Assembly: GCA_016197225.1 (NCBI GenBank)
Contig: JACPWC010000123.1
Span: 1-46,119, forward strand
Source of the DNA: Chloroflexota bacterium
GTDB taxonomy: Bacteria > Chloroflexota > Anaerolineae > Anaerolineales > VGOW01
DNA: 46,119 nt
Direction: 5' to 3'
Numbering within the stretch: the first letter of the stretch is position 1; each line of letters opens with the position of its first letter. Below, piece by piece: positions 7,627-17,598 of the stretch. The notes under the pieces were generated by a model. That model did no database searches, had not been told where the DNA came from, and was given only the letters and a program-made list of their open reading frames with translations. The position numbers and the translations under genes were made by a program.

Positions 7627-10600
7627 ATGGCCCCTTACTGGCTCTCGTTCGTCCCTCACAACTTTGCCGCCGACTTGTTGGCCGACCCCGCCGCCAGCCC
7701 GGTCGGGCGCGAGCAACGCTTTCAGGCCGTCGGCCTGTTCGTGGACATCTCCGGCTTCACGGCCATGAGCGAGGCCCTGAGCAAGATCGGGCGCGACGGT
7801 AGTGAAGAAATGACGACGGCCCTCAACGGCTACTTTGCGCCGATGATCGATCTCATCCAGTCGTACGGCGGCATCGTCGCCAAGTTCGGCGGCGACGCGC
7901 TCACGGTGCTCTTTCCTTTTGACAGCAAGTCGCGCCAGAGCGCCGCTCGCCAGGCCGTGCAGTGCGCGCTCGACATGCAGGCCGCCATGTCGCGCTACGC
8001 CGCCATTCCCACCAGCGCCGGAACCTTCCGGCTGGCCATGAAGGCCGGGCTGGCCTCCGGGCCGGTGTTTTGCGCCACCGTCGGCGACGCTTCGCTCCGG
8101 CTCGAATACGTGGTGGCCGGGCGGGTGCTGGATCGTTGCGCCGAAGCCCAACACTTTGCCGAGCCGGGCGACGTAGTGGCGCATAATGAAGTGCTGGCGT
8201 TGTTGGGTGAAGCCGACTCGGCGCCGACTCGCGACGAAAGTTTTAGCCGGGTGCTCAGGTTGGGCCGCCCCGAACCGGGGAAAGCTCTTCCCCCGCTGGC
8301 GGCGGCTTCACCGGAGTCGGTCCACCAGTTCGCGCCCTATCTTCATCCCGTCATCGCCCAGCGCCTCGAATTGGGCGAAGCCCAGTTTGTCAACGAGCAC
8401 CGCTCGGTCACGGTGCTGTTCATCGGCTTCGACGAATATGATTACGACACCGACCCGCTGGCCGGCATCCGCCTGGAGCGATACTTCGCCCAAGTGGTGC
8501 AGATCATTCACCGCTACGACGGTTCTTTGAACAAAATTGACATGGGCGATAAAGGGAGCAAGTTCATTGCCCTGTTTGGCGCGCCGGTGGCCCACGAAGA
8601 CGATGCCGAGCGCGCCCTGCGTTGCGCCCTCGACCTGATGGCAATCCCCGACGATGCGCCCGCTCTGCGAATTGGCGTTGCCACCGAGTTTGTATATTGC
8701 GGCCTGGTGGGCGGAAGCACCCGCCAGGAATATGCAGTGATGGGCGACGGCGTGAACCTGGCGGCGCGGCTGATGCAAAAAGCGCAACCCGGCCAAATGC
8801 TGGTGAGCGACTCGACCCGCCACGCAACGCCGCGCCACTCACTCACCTTCAAGTGGGAGCCGCTCGGCCCGATTATCGTCAAAGGCAAGGCCCAGCCGGT
8901 GGAAACGTATCAACTGGCCGGGCTGGGCGGCGGAGCCGCGCCGCGCCTGCCCGAGCCGCAATATGCTTTGCCGATGGTGGGCCGCGCCGCTGAGTTGGAC
9001 GTTGCCCAGTCGCGGCTGGCGATGGCCCTGGCCAATCGCGGGCAGATCATCGGCATCACCGCCGAGGCCGGCATGGGCAAGTCGCGGCTGGCGGCCGAGA
9101 TCATCAAAATCGCCTCAGACTACGGCATGTACGGTTACGGCGGCGCGTGCCTCTCTTACGGAACCAAGAGCAACTACCTGGTCTGGCGCGATGTTTTGCG
9201 CGGCCTGTTCGGGCTGGACTCGTCGTGGTCGCTCGATCAACAGACTCACCATCTTGAGTGTGAACTGGCGGCAGTGGATCGCCTGGCTCAAGCCGCGCCT
9301 CTCTTGCCCCGCCTCCCGCTGTTAGGCGTAGCCCTCAACCTCCCCATCCCCGACAACGATCTCACCCATCCCCTCGACGCCCGGACGCGCAAGACCCTGC
9401 TCGAATCGCTCATCGTCGAGTACGCGCGTTATCACACCTCACTCGCGCCTCTGCTGCTGGTGCTCGAAGACTGCCATTGGATCGATCCCCTCTCTTTGGA
9501 TTTGCTGGAAGCGATCAGCCGCCACCTGCAAAACCTGCCGGTTCTGCTGGTGATGCTGTACCGCCCGCCCGAACTGGACGACGGCGGTGGGGCCGCCGTG
9601 TTGACCCGCACCAGCCGGGTGATGAACCTGCCTCACGCTACCGAACTGCGCCTGAACGAGTTTACGCCGGGCGAGGCCGAGCGGCTCATCACTCTCAAGC
9701 TGGCCCAACTGTTCGGCGAAAACAAGGATGTTCCGCCGACCCTGCTCAACAAGATCACCGAACGCGCGCAAGGCAACCCTTTTTATATTGACGAACTCAT
9801 CAACCTGATTCACGATCAGAAGATTGACCCCGGCGACTCCAACGCCCTGAAGGCCCTCGAACTGCCCGACAGCCTGCACAGTTTAATTCTCAGCCGCCTC
9901 GACCAACTCGACGAGGGCGCCAAGACCACGATCAAGGTTGCCAGCGTCATGGGGCGGCTGTTCAAAGCCGACTGGCTGTGGCAGGTGTACCCGGAGCTTG
10001 GCACGCCGGAAGAAGTCCGATCCCACCTCACCCGCCTCAGCCGGCTCGATCTGACTCCGCTCGACAAACCCGATCCCGAACTTGAATATCTCTTCAAGCA
10101 CATCGTCACCCGCGACGTGGCTTACGAGAGTCTCTCAATTGCCACCCGCACCATGTTGCACGAGCAGGTAGGCCGCTTCCTCGAACGGCTCTACACCGGC
10201 GACTTCGGCCTGCCGGAAGTGGTGGCTCACCTCGACCTGCTGGCCTATCACTACGGCCTGAGCAAGAACGTGGACAAACAGCGCGAATACTTCCGCAAGG
10301 CCGGCGAGGCGGCCCAGGCGGCTTATGCCAACGACGCCGCCCTCCATCATTTTCGCGCCCTGCTCCCGCTTCTCAAAGACGGCGAAAAATTTCCGATCCT
10401 GCTCAAACAAGGGCAGGTGTTGGAACTGGTTGGCGAGTGGGTTGAGGCCGAAAGAACTTATCACCAGGCGTTGACGCTCGCAACCGGGCAGGGCGAACTC
10501 AAATCGCAAACGCTCAGCCAACAGGCCATTGGCAATTTGCTGGAACGGCAGGGCGATCACACCAACGCCCTGGACTGGCTCAAACAGGCGCGGGCCGGCT

Positions 10601-11649
10601 TCACCGAATTGAACGACCCGGCCGGCGTGAGCGACGTGCTCGAAGACATTGGCAGCGTGTACTGGCAACAGGGCGATTACGAAGCCGCCCGCGCCCTGAC
10701 TACCGAAAGCCTCAACCTCTGCCGCACCCTCGGCGACAAAAAGTGCATCGCTCATGCCCTGCAAAATCTTGGCAACGTAGCTTTTGATCAAGATGATTAC
10801 GATGCGGCGCAAGAGTTGTATCAGGAAAGCCTGGAACTGTGGCGCGAGCTGGGCAACCGCCTCGGCGCGGCCAACCTCCTCTCCAACCTGGGGCTGGTGG
10901 CCCGCAATCATGGCAGCTACGAAACGGCCCGCGAGCTTTTTGAAGAGAGCCTCAACATGCGCCGCGAACTGGGCGACCGCTGGGGCATCGCCGACTCGCT
11001 CAACTGTTTGGGAGACGTTGCCAAGAACCTCGGCGCGCTCGACCGGGCGCAGATTCTGCACGAGGAAAGCTGGCGGCTCTTTCAGGAGATGGGCGACAAG
11101 GGCCGCATTGCCGGCGCGCTCGACGACCTGGGCGTGGTGGCCTACCTTCAACACGACGACGACAAAGCCCGCGCCTTCTTTGAGGAAAGCGTCGCCATGT
11201 TCCGCGAACTGCAAGAGAAGCCGGATGTTGCCAACTCGCTCAACAACTTAGGGTTAGCCGTCGCCAAGCTGGGCAACCCGGCTCGCGCCGCCGACCTCTT
11301 TCGCGAAAGTTTGACGTTGTGCCACGAGTTGGGCGACAAATTGGGCGTGGCCGAAAACCTGGCCGGACTCGCCGGGGTGGCCGCCACCGGCAAAGACCTG
11401 TTAGGTCTTGGAGACCTAACAGGTCTTAAAAGTGCCGCCCGCCTGGCCGGCGCCGTCCACGCCTTGCTCGATCAGATCAACGCCGTGCTCGGCCCCGCTG
11501 ACCGGGCCGACTACGAGCAATTACTGGCCGACTTGCGCGAGAAGTTGGGCGAGGAGGTGTTTAATAAGGAATGGAATGAGGGGTTGAAAATGGGGCCGGA
11601 TGAAACGGTGGCGCACGCACTGGCCGGGCATCGCGAGCCAGACGCTTAG
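7627..11649 (+). CDS. Soluble-adenylyl-cyclase-like protein: two cyclase domains, ATPase, TPR
   Basis: A 1340-residue protein with the order C1 cyclase (about 30-200), C2 cyclase (about 255-430), STAND-type ATPase (Walker A AEAGMGKS at 479-486, Walker B-like LLLVLEDCHWID near 609) and about ten TPR units (about 950-1250). C1 has both metal Asp residues (D40 in VDISGF, D90 in KFGGDA) and K86, but lacks the transition-state Asn/Arg. C2 lacks the first metal Asp (FIGFDEY) yet has N377 and R381 in MGDGVNLAARL. One composite active site per chain, as in animal soluble adenylyl cyclase (ADCY10), is expected, making cAMP. There is no membrane segment. It follows the SirB1-like gene by 2 nt and overlaps the convergent glycosyltransferase gene by 4 bp. 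A palindromic element is inserted in frame at residues 1256-1268. Confidence 0.9.
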   Translation: MAPYWLSFVPHNFAADLLADPAASPVGREQRFQAVGLFVDISGFTAMSEALSKIGRDGSEEMTTALNGYFAPMIDLIQSYGGIVAKFGGDALTVLFPFDSKSRQSAARQAVQCALDMQAAMSRYAAIPTSAGTFRLAMKAGLASGPVFCATVGDASLRLEYVVAGRVLDRCAEAQHFAEPGDVVAHNEVLALLGEADSAPTRDESFSRVLRLGRPEPGKALPPLAAASPESVHQFAPYLHPVIAQRLELGEAQFVNEHRSVTVLFIGFDEYDYDTDPLAGIRLERYFAQVVQIIHRYDGSLNKIDMGDKGSKFIALFGAPVAHEDDAERALRCALDLMAIPDDAPALRIGVATEFVYCGLVGGSTRQEYAVMGDGVNLAARLMQKAQPGQMLVSDSTRHATPRHSLTFKWEPLGPIIVKGKAQPVETYQLAGLGGGAAPRLPEPQYALPMVGRAAELDVAQSRLAMALANRGQIIGITAEAGMGKSRLAAEIIKIASDYGMYGYGGACLSYGTKSNYLVWRDVLRGLFGLDSSWSLDQQTHHLECELAAVDRLAQAAPLLPRLPLLGVALNLPIPDNDLTHPLDARTRKTLLESLIVEYARYHTSLAPLLLVLEDCHWIDPLSLDLLEAISRHLQNLPVLLVMLYRPPELDDGGGAAVLTRTSRVMNLPHATELRLNEFTPGEAERLITLKLAQLFGENKDVPPTLLNKITERAQGNPFYIDELINLIHDQKIDPGDSNALKALELPDSLHSLILSRLDQLDEGAKTTIKVASVMGRLFKADWLWQVYPELGTPEEVRSHLTRLSRLDLTPLDKPDPELEYLFKHIVTRDVAYESLSIATRTMLHEQVGRFLERLYTGDFGLPEVVAHLDLLAYHYGLSKNVDKQREYFRKAGEAAQAAYANDAALHHFRALLPLLKDGEKFPILLKQGQVLELVGEWVEAERTYHQALTLATGQGELKSQTLSQQAIGNLLERQGDHTNALDWLKQARAGFTELNDPAGVSDVLEDIGSVYWQQGDYEAARALTTESLNLCRTLGDKKCIAHALQNLGNVAFDQDDYDAAQELYQESLELWRELGNRLGAANLLSNLGLVARNHGSYETARELFEESLNMRRELGDRWGIADSLNCLGDVAKNLGALDRAQILHEESWRLFQEMGDKGRIAGALDDLGVVAYLQHDDDKARAFFEESVAMFRELQEKPDVANSLNNLGLAVAKLGNPARAADLFRESLTLCHELGDKLGVAENLAGLAGVAATGKDLLGLGDLTGLKSAARLAGAVHALLDQINAVLGPADRADYEQLLADLREKLGEEVFNKEWNEGLKMGPDETVAHALAGHREPDA
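11394..11426. repeat. 15-3-15 palindromic element, copy 1 (inside cyclase gene)
   Basis: Two perfect 15-bp inverted arms (agacctgttaggtct at 11394-11408, agacctaacaggtct at 11412-11426) are separated by 3 bp. Each arm is itself nearly palindromic (agacct/aggtct). It lies in frame in the cyclase gene and encodes KDLLGLGDLTGLK after the last TPR unit. Copies with the same 15-3-15 layout are at 22712 and 39939. Confidence 0.9.
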
Positions 11650-12659
11650 TCTGGCGCAACTGAAGCCAGGTGGATTTTTTTCAAGAAGGCGGTAATGTTC
11701 GAGTTAACGGCTACGGGATCGAAATGGGCTTCAACATGACAGCGACCGGCCAAACCCATTTGGCGCGCCAGGCCCGGCTGCGTCCACAGCTTTTGAATGG
11801 CGCTTCTCATGGCCTCAACGTCGTAAGGCGGCACCAGAATGCCGGTCTCGCCATCTTTGACAAACGTTGACATGCCGCCCGTTTTTGTGGCAATGACGGC
11901 TTTGCCAAATGCGGCCGCTTCAAGCACCACGTTGATGCCTGCGCCGCGATGGGTCGTGCTTTCCAGAGGGACAATGACAAAGCGCGCGCGTTCGTAATGC
12001 TTCATAAGCTCGTCGTCGGGCATAAAATCCGTGAAGCATACCCATTCAGGGATATTGATCTTGATGTTGCTCTTCAACTTATCTCCAAACTTGCTTGAGA
12101 CAAGAAGCTCCGTCTCATATCCAGGTAGATCGGCGAGGGCCTTAATCAATGTTGCGTAATCCCGTTTAGCGACGCCGGCGCTGATGATAGGGCCATCGGA
12201 TGTTTTTTCCGTCGGCGTCACTTTGCTCAAATACTTTGCCGATTCAAATTGGAACAGTCGCCCGGCAGGTATCCCGATCTGGCGAACAAAGAAGTCTCTG
12301 CTTTCGTTCGAGATGTACCCGATCCCGGCCCAGCGTTTGGCGATACCGGTCATTCGGACAAGCTCTGCTTTCGCCGGCGACTCCAGATGATGAGCCACGA
12401 CCACCAAAGGTTTTCGCAAGCCGATGAAACTTAACGGAATGCCGACTTTCTCCGACCCGGCCCAGACGATGTCGTAGCGATGCTGTGCCGCTCTTGCCCG
12501 CAAAGCCAGGTAAATATCCAAATGCAAAAGCTCTTCCAATCTGCGCCACCAGCGAGGAACACAAGCGTACACTCGATAATCAAGCATATCGGACGAGGCC
12601 TCGTCGCTTTGTGAGGACATCAAACCCGTCTCAACTCGTAAGACTTTGGGGTATTTCAA
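11646..12659 (-). CDS. Family 4-type glycosyltransferase (GT-B fold)
   Basis: A 337-residue GT-B glycosyltransferase. The C-terminal nucleotide-sugar domain has PLESTTHRGAGINVVLEAAAFGK followed by TKTGGMSTFVKDGETGILVPP, the normal GT1/GT4 E-x7-E type signature (E at the start of EAAAFGK). The N-terminal acceptor domain is short. It transfers a sugar from a nucleotide donor in the cytoplasm to an unknown acceptor. The start is TTG at 12659 with AGGAG about 9 nt upstream. Just before that site lies a perfect 12-bp palindrome, gataatattatc (12674-12685), which may be an operator or the -10 region. Its TAA stop overlaps the cyclase's TAG by convergent transcription. The gene looks somewhat richer in A/T than its neighbours. 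Confidence 0.85.
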   Translation of the reverse strand: MKYPKVLRVETGLMSSQSDEASSDMLDYRVYACVPRWWRRLEELLHLDIYLALRARAAQHRYDIVWAGSEKVGIPLSFIGLRKPLVVVAHHLESPAKAELVRMTGIAKRWAGIGYISNESRDFFVRQIGIPAGRLFQFESAKYLSKVTPTEKTSDGPIISAGVAKRDYATLIKALADLPGYETELLVSSKFGDKLKSNIKINIPEWVCFTDFMPDDELMKHYERARFVIVPLESTTHRGAGINVVLEAAAFGKAVIATKTGGMSTFVKDGETGILVPPYDVEAMRSAIQKLWTQPGLARQMGLAGRCHVEAHFDPVAVNSNITAFLKKIHLASVAPD

Positions 12660-12810
12660 AGCTTCTATCTCCTGATAATATTATCGGGTGGTGTTTGAGA
12701 ACAAGAATAGCGAAATCGCACTCACATTATAGTGATTCGTCTGAGCAAGGAAATAGATGGACAGCTAAATTCCATAGACAAATGTCACATTCTTTCTTGG
12801 TACAGTACAA

Positions 12811-14118
12811 ATGGCTATGACAAAAAAACGTAAAACACCCTGGGCCTTCGCCATTCTCCTAATCTTGCAGTCGTGCAACACTGCCTCTAAAGCCACGCCC
12901 GCTCAACTTGCGCCGACGGAGGCCCTTGCCTCAACACTGCCGCTCGCAGCCACCGGCTCGTCCAACTCTATTCTGCCTGTTGACACTCTTGCCCCCAGCC
13001 CGCCACCCGCAACTGCCGGCTCATCCAATTCCATCCTGCCCACCAACGCGCCGACTCTGCTATCAACGCCCACTGCTAAATCAGCTTCAACCTCGGCGCC
13101 GCCGCCAACCGCCAGGCCGGCTCTTGCCAATAGCCCAACCGCCGGGTTTGCCGCCACCCAACCAACCCCTACCGCGCAACCTGCCGCCGCGAATACCCCG
13201 ACCGCCACCGCGCGTCCTGCTAACGCAGGCGGCCCGACTCTCGCCGGTTGCCCCGTCTTCCCCGCCAACAATATCTGGAACACCCGCGTGGACTCGCTCC
13301 CCGTTCACCCGCTCTCGGACGCTTACGTCAACAGCATCGGCCCTGACGTTGGCCTGCACCCCGACTTCGGCTCTGGCTTGTGGGATGGCGGGCCGATCGG
13401 CATTCCGTTCATCACTGTGCCGGGCAACCAACTGCCGGTCAACGTCACGTTTGACTATGACGACGAAAGCGACGCCGGGCCGTATCCCGTTCCGCCCGAC
13501 GCGCCCATTGAAGGCGGCCCGGCCAGCGACGGCGACCGCCACATCCTCGTTGTAGATCGCGACCACTGCAAGCTCTACGAACTTTACGCCGCTTATCCCG
13601 AAGATGACGAAAATTGGATCGCCGGGTCGGGCGCGATCTACGACCTAAACTCAAACAGCCTCCGCCCTGCCACCTGGACTTCAGCCGACGCCGCCGGTCT
13701 GCCGATCCTGCCCGGCCTGGTGCGTTACGACGAAGTGGCCGCCGGCGAGATCAAGCACGCCATCCGTTTCACCGCCGAGGAGACACAGCGCCTCTTCGTC
13801 TGGCCCGCCCGCCACTTTGCCTCCGACGTCACCAACTCCAAAGCGCCGCCGATGGGCCAACGGTTCCGGCTCAAGGCCTCGTTCGACATCTCATCTTACC
13901 CGCGTGACGCGCAAGTCATCCTCGTGGCCATGAAAACCTACGGCCTCATCCTGGCCGACAACGGCAGCAGTTGGTTCATCAGCGGCGCGCCCGACGAACG
14001 CTGGGACAATGACGTGCTGGTGTCAACATTGGGCGAGATCACCGGCTCGAACTTTGAGGCGGTGGACACGTCAAGCCTGATGATCAGCCCGGACTCTGGC
14101 GAGGCCCGGCAACCCTGA
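12811..14118 (+). CDS. Secreted lipoprotein with Thr/Pro-rich linker and unknown conserved domain
   Basis: A 435-residue protein with a basic N-terminus, hydrophobic helix and a lipobox (ILQSC, lipidated C22). Residues 25-140 form a low-complexity Ala/Thr/Pro/Ser linker in which GSSNSILP occurs twice (duplicated DNA). The rest (about 145-430) is a globular domain beginning CPVFPANNIWNTRVDSLPV, with many Asp-rich turns (TFDYDDESDAGPYPVP, DRDHCKLYELYAAYP) and MKTYGLILADNGSSWFISG. I recognise the pattern from unnamed secreted proteins but cannot give a function. The ATG at 12811 is preferred; a second ATG follows at 12817. The upstream intergenic 12660-12810 holds a 12-bp palindrome and no gene. 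Confidence 0.8.
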   Translation: MAMTKKRKTPWAFAILLILQSCNTASKATPAQLAPTEALASTLPLAATGSSNSILPVDTLAPSPPPATAGSSNSILPTNAPTLLSTPTAKSASTSAPPPTARPALANSPTAGFAATQPTPTAQPAAANTPTATARPANAGGPTLAGCPVFPANNIWNTRVDSLPVHPLSDAYVNSIGPDVGLHPDFGSGLWDGGPIGIPFITVPGNQLPVNVTFDYDDESDAGPYPVPPDAPIEGGPASDGDRHILVVDRDHCKLYELYAAYPEDDENWIAGSGAIYDLNSNSLRPATWTSADAAGLPILPGLVRYDEVAAGEIKHAIRFTAEETQRLFVWPARHFASDVTNSKAPPMGQRFRLKASFDISSYPRDAQVILVAMKTYGLILADNGSSWFISGAPDERWDNDVLVSTLGEITGSNFEAVDTSSLMISPDSGEARQP

Positions 14119-14207
14119 CGGACTGGCGGAAGTATAACTTCCGTCGGAACAAATATTTCTTTGCGCCTTTGTGTCTTGTGTCTATAACGCCGAACACCGA
14201 TCTAAAG

Positions 14208-14213
14208 TATCAT
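14208..14213 (+). promoter_or_regulatory. Possible -10 element for leaderless hybrid kinase mRNA
   Basis: TATCAT at 14208-14213 ends 7 nt before ATG 14221, and there is no Shine-Dalgarno sequence. No good -35 hexamer is seen at the expected distance. The region just upstream (14155-14190) is made of ctttgtg-type repeat sequence, and a 7-bp hairpin (cggaagt/acttccg, 14127-14143) follows the previous gene. Confidence 0.3.
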
Positions 14214-14220
14214 TGCACTC

Positions 14221-17200
14221 ATGGCTCTGGCTTCAACTCCTCACCGTAAATATTCCCGTCGCCAGATCGCGTTGACGTTCCTGCTCATCATTGCCGGGCT
14301 GGCCGCCGAGTATTTCATCCTCTCCAGCTACTTCGACCTGGCCCGCCGCTTCGAGTCCAGCTTTGCCCCTGCCACCGCCCTCCTGCCTCAGCTTTCGGCC
14401 CTGCGCAACGAAGTTCTGCGCTTGCACGTCCAAACCGAGGCCGCCTTGCGCAGTGACGCGCCAGATTACGAAGGCCTCAGCGCCCAACGCGCCGAAGTGA
14501 CCTCCCTGCTTGCCGACCTGCGCGCCGCTTCCAGCGGGGGCGAAACCTACCGGCCCGCTTTCAATTCGATTGACAATCTACTGACGACCTTCGACGCCGA
14601 TGTCGCCGCCATTCGAGAAGACCCGGCCAGCGTTCAAACGCCGGTGCTGATCTTTGAGCTGCAACGCGCCTTTCGCGGCGCCGAGGCCGAACTGGATCGG
14701 CTTTACGAAAGCGAGCAGAAGAATTTTTATCAGGCTACCGCCGACACTTTTACCGTCGTCCGCAACACCCAGGTTGTTTTGCTGTTGATGAGCGTTCTCG
14801 TCTTCGGCTTTGGCATTGCCCTGATCCTCACCATTCGCCGCTCACTGCAACGCGAGCTTGGCCGGGCTTCGGGCCGGCTGGAAGTGGCCGCCGAGGTCGG
14901 TCGGGCCGCCTCGTCGTCCCTCAGCCTGGATCATTTGTTTGGCACAACCCTCAACTTGATCCGTGAACGATTCGGCTATTCCTACGCCGCCATCTTTTTG
15001 CTGGACGAGAAAGGCGAGCTGGCTGTTCTGCGAGCGGCCACCGGCGAGAACGGACGGGGTTTGGCAGAACAAGGCCGCACCTTGAGAGTCGGCTCCAACT
15101 CCATCATCGGCTACGTCACCGCCAACAACGCGCCGCGCATCGTGGCCGACGTCAAGCGCGATCCGGCCCGTTTCAAAAACGAATTGCCGGCCCACATCCG
15201 CTCGGAACTGGCTGTGCCGCTCCGGCTGGCCGGGAGCGTCGTCGGCGCGCTCGACGTACAATCGGCGAAGCGCAGCGCGTTCATGAAGGAAGACGTGGCT
15301 GTTCTGCAAACCGTGGCCGATCAAGTGGCGATCGCCATTCAGAATGCGCGGCTGTACGGCAACGAGCAGATCGCCCGCGAGCAAGCCGAGCGTTTGCATG
15401 CCGCCACCCAGGCCCTCAGCGCCACCCTCGACTCGGACAAGGTGCTCGAAATTATTTTGAGTGAACTGCAACGAGTGGTGCCCTACGACAGCGCCTCGGT
15501 TCAACGCTTGCGCGGGGCGCAGTTGGAGATCATCGGCGGCTACGATTTACCCAACCTGCCGGACATCAAAGGCATTATGTTCGACGCCTCAAGCGACAAC
15601 AACCCCAATGGCCAGGTCATTCGCTCGCGCAAACCGCTGGTGGTGGACGATGTGTTGAGTTATAAAGGATTCAATCACGGGACGCTGGCCGAGGCCGGGG
15701 TGCGCTCGTGGCTGGGCGTGCCGCTGTTGTTTGGCGATCAGGTCGTGGGCATGATCACTCTCGACAAAAAAACGCCAGGGTTCTACACCGACGACCACGC
15801 CCGGCTGGCGATGGGGTTTGCGGCCCAGGCCGCCAGCGCCCTGGAGAACGCCCGCCTCTTTGAAGAAACACAGCAGGCCCGGCTGGCCGCCGAATCCGCC
15901 AACCGGGCCAAGAGCGTCTTCCTGGCCAACATGAGCCACGAGCTTCGCACGCCGCTCAACGCCATCATCGGCTACAGCGAAATTTTGCAGGAGGAGGCGC
16001 AGGAACTGGGGCAGGAGAGTCTGACTGCCGACCTCGGCAAGATTCGGATCTCGGGCAAGCACCTGCTCAGCCTGATCAACGATATTCTTGATCTCTCGAA
16101 GATCGAAGCCGGGAAGATGGAACTTTATCTTGAGACGTTCGACATCCCGACTCTGATCGCCAGCGTTGCCAACAACATCCAGCCGCTGGCAGTTAAGGCA
16201 GGCAACACCCTCAACCTCCACTGCCCCGACGAGGTCGGCCTGATGCACGCCGACCCGGGCAAAGTACGGCAGGTGTTGTTGAATCTGTTGAGCAATGCCA
16301 ATAAGTTTACCGAGCAGGGCACGGTGACTCTGGAGGTGACTCGCGAAGCGCCGGAAGGCGGCCCCAGCCCGGCCCGGGACTGGATCTTCTTCACTGTCAG
16401 CGACACCGGCATTGGCCTGACGACCAAGCAGATTGACCGGCTCTTCCAGGATTTCTCGCAAGCCGACACGTCCACCACGCGCAAGTATGGCGGCACCGGG
16501 CTGGGCCTTTCCATCAGCCGCCGCTTCTGCCGCATGATGGGCGGCGACATCGTCGTCTCCAGCGGCGGCGTTCCCGGCAAAGGCGCCACCTTCGTCGTCC
16601 GCCTTCCCGCTTACGTGGTCGATCCAAAATCGCCTACGGTTCAGATCGCGCCGTCCGAACCCGGCCCAACTTTTCCGGTAGACGGCGCTCACACCGTGCT
16701 GGTGATTGACGACGACCCGGCGGTGCGCGATTTGATTGACCGTTTTCTGAGCAAGGAGGGATTCCGCGTGGTGAGCGCCGCCAACGGCGCCGACGGTTTG
16801 CAGTTGGCCCGCCGTTTGCATCCCGAAGCGATCACCCTCGACGTGATGATGCCCGGCATGGATGGCTGGTCGGTGCTGGCCGCCCTCAAGGCCGACCCGG
16901 AGCTGGCGGCCATACCGGTCATCATCCTCACCATCATGGAGAACCAATCCATCGGCTACGCGCTGGGGGCCGCCGACTACATGGTGAAGCCGGTGGATCG
17001 CGAACGGCTGGTGAGCGTGTTGAAGAAGTACCAGTGCGCCACGCCCGCCGACAGCGTGTTGATTGTGGAGGATGACATTGCCACACGCGAGATGATGGAG
17101 CGCATGTTGACCCAGGAGGGCTGGCGGGTGAGCGTTGCCCCGAACGGGCGCATTGGCCTGGAGCGCCTGAGCCAGCAACTGCCGTGCCTGATTCTGCTCG

Positions 17201-17430
17201 ACCTGATGATGCCGGAGATGGATGGCTTCCAGTTCATCAGCGAACTGCGGCGGCGCGAGACCTGGCGATCTATTCCGGTAGTGGTGGTGACGGCCAAAGA
17301 CCTGACAACCGAAGACCGCCAACAACTCAACGGCTACGTGGAGACGGTTCTGCAAAAGGGCGCGTACAGCCGCGAAGAACTGCTGGCTCAGGTGCGCGAT
17401 CTGGTGGCGGCTCACACGAGGAAGACTTAA
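14221..17430 (+). CDS. Hybrid sensor histidine kinase with two GAF and two receiver domains
   Basis: A 1069-residue membrane hybrid kinase. Transmembrane helices at about 18-40 and 178-202 bracket an alpha-helical extracytoplasmic sensor. Two GAF domains follow (about 230-385 and 395-550). HisKA has H573 in [13 protein letters not shown]; the HATPase has [22 protein letters not shown] and [13 protein letters not shown]. Two receiver domains end the protein, with phospho-acceptors D874 ([11 protein letters not shown]) and D994 ([11 protein letters not shown]). Phosphate is probably passed on within the protein or to a separate phosphotransfer protein. There is no output domain, and no adjacent regulator. 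GAF ligands are not predictable. It is a single-gene unit; the reading frame is intact. Confidence 0.95.
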   Translation: MALASTPHRKYSRRQIALTFLLIIAGLAAEYFILSSYFDLARRFESSFAPATALLPQLSALRNEVLRLHVQTEAALRSDAPDYEGLSAQRAEVTSLLADLRAASSGGETYRPAFNSIDNLLTTFDADVAAIREDPASVQTPVLIFELQRAFRGAEAELDRLYESEQKNFYQATADTFTVVRNTQVVLLLMSVLVFGFGIALILTIRRSLQRELGRASGRLEVAAEVGRAASSSLSLDHLFGTTLNLIRERFGYSYAAIFLLDEKGELAVLRAATGENGRGLAEQGRTLRVGSNSIIGYVTANNAPRIVADVKRDPARFKNELPAHIRSELAVPLRLAGSVVGALDVQSAKRSAFMKEDVAVLQTVADQVAIAIQNARLYGNEQIAREQAERLHAATQALSATLDSDKVLEIILSELQRVVPYDSASVQRLRGAQLEIIGGYDLPNLPDIKGIMFDASSDNNPNGQVIRSRKPLVVDDVLSYKGFNHGTLAEAGVRSWLGVPLLFGDQVVGMITLDKKTPGFYTDDHARLAMGFAAQAASALENARLFEETQQARLAAESANRAKSVFLANMSHELRTPLNAIIGYSEILQEEAQELGQESLTADLGKIRISGKHLLSLINDILDLSKIEAGKMELYLETFDIPTLIASVANNIQPLAVKAGNTLNLHCPDEVGLMHADPGKVRQVLLNLLSNANKFTEQGTVTLEVTREAPEGGPSPARDWIFFTVSDTGIGLTTKQIDRLFQDFSQADTSTTRKYGGTGLGLSISRRFCRMMGGDIVVSSGGVPGKGATFVVRLPAYVVDPKSPTVQIAPSEPGPTFPVDGAHTVLVIDDDPAVRDLIDRFLSKEGFRVVSAANGADGLQLARRLHPEAITLDVMMPGMDGWSVLAALKADPELAAIPVIILTIMENQSIGYALGAADYMVKPVDRERLVSVLKKYQCATPADSVLIVEDDIATREMMERMLTQEGWRVSVAPNGRIGLERLSQQLPCLILLDLMMPEMDGFQFISELRRRETWRSIPVVVVTAKDLTTEDRQQLNGYVETVLQKGAYSREELLAQVRDLVAAHTRKT

Positions 17431-17598
17431 GTGCAGGCGGATTCGTCAACGGATTTATCGGATTGAGCGGATGTCCGTTTCAAAACTTACCACGGAAAAC
17501 GTGACCTACGGAAGCTCGCCACGGACAAAATCCGCGTTTATCAGCGTTCATCCGCGTCCTAATATCTTTTGATTACAGCGCACCTTGCGAGTCTCGCT
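17431..17598. other. Intergenic region with degenerate inverted repeat
   Basis: No gene is seen. The sequence holds diverged copies of a short motif around atccgcgtttatcagcg (near 17529-17546) and its near-reverse forms (ggattcgtcaacggatttatcgg, near 17449), so the interval looks like an old dispersed intergenic repeat with inverted ends. A minor frame extension of the next gene starts with TTG at 17569 and is not accepted. Confidence 0.45.

Noticed and set aside
10135-11214. 359-codon minus-strand frame opposite the cyclase TPR region
   Set aside because: It arises from the repeated TPR codons on the other strand; no recognisable protein motif and no ribosome-binding site.
15589-17415. Long open frame on the minus strand (608 codons) opposite the hybrid kinase
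   Set aside because: It is a mirror of the high-GC kinase gene; its product is His/Gln/Ala-rich without any domain, while the plus-strand frame has complete kinase and receiver motifs.
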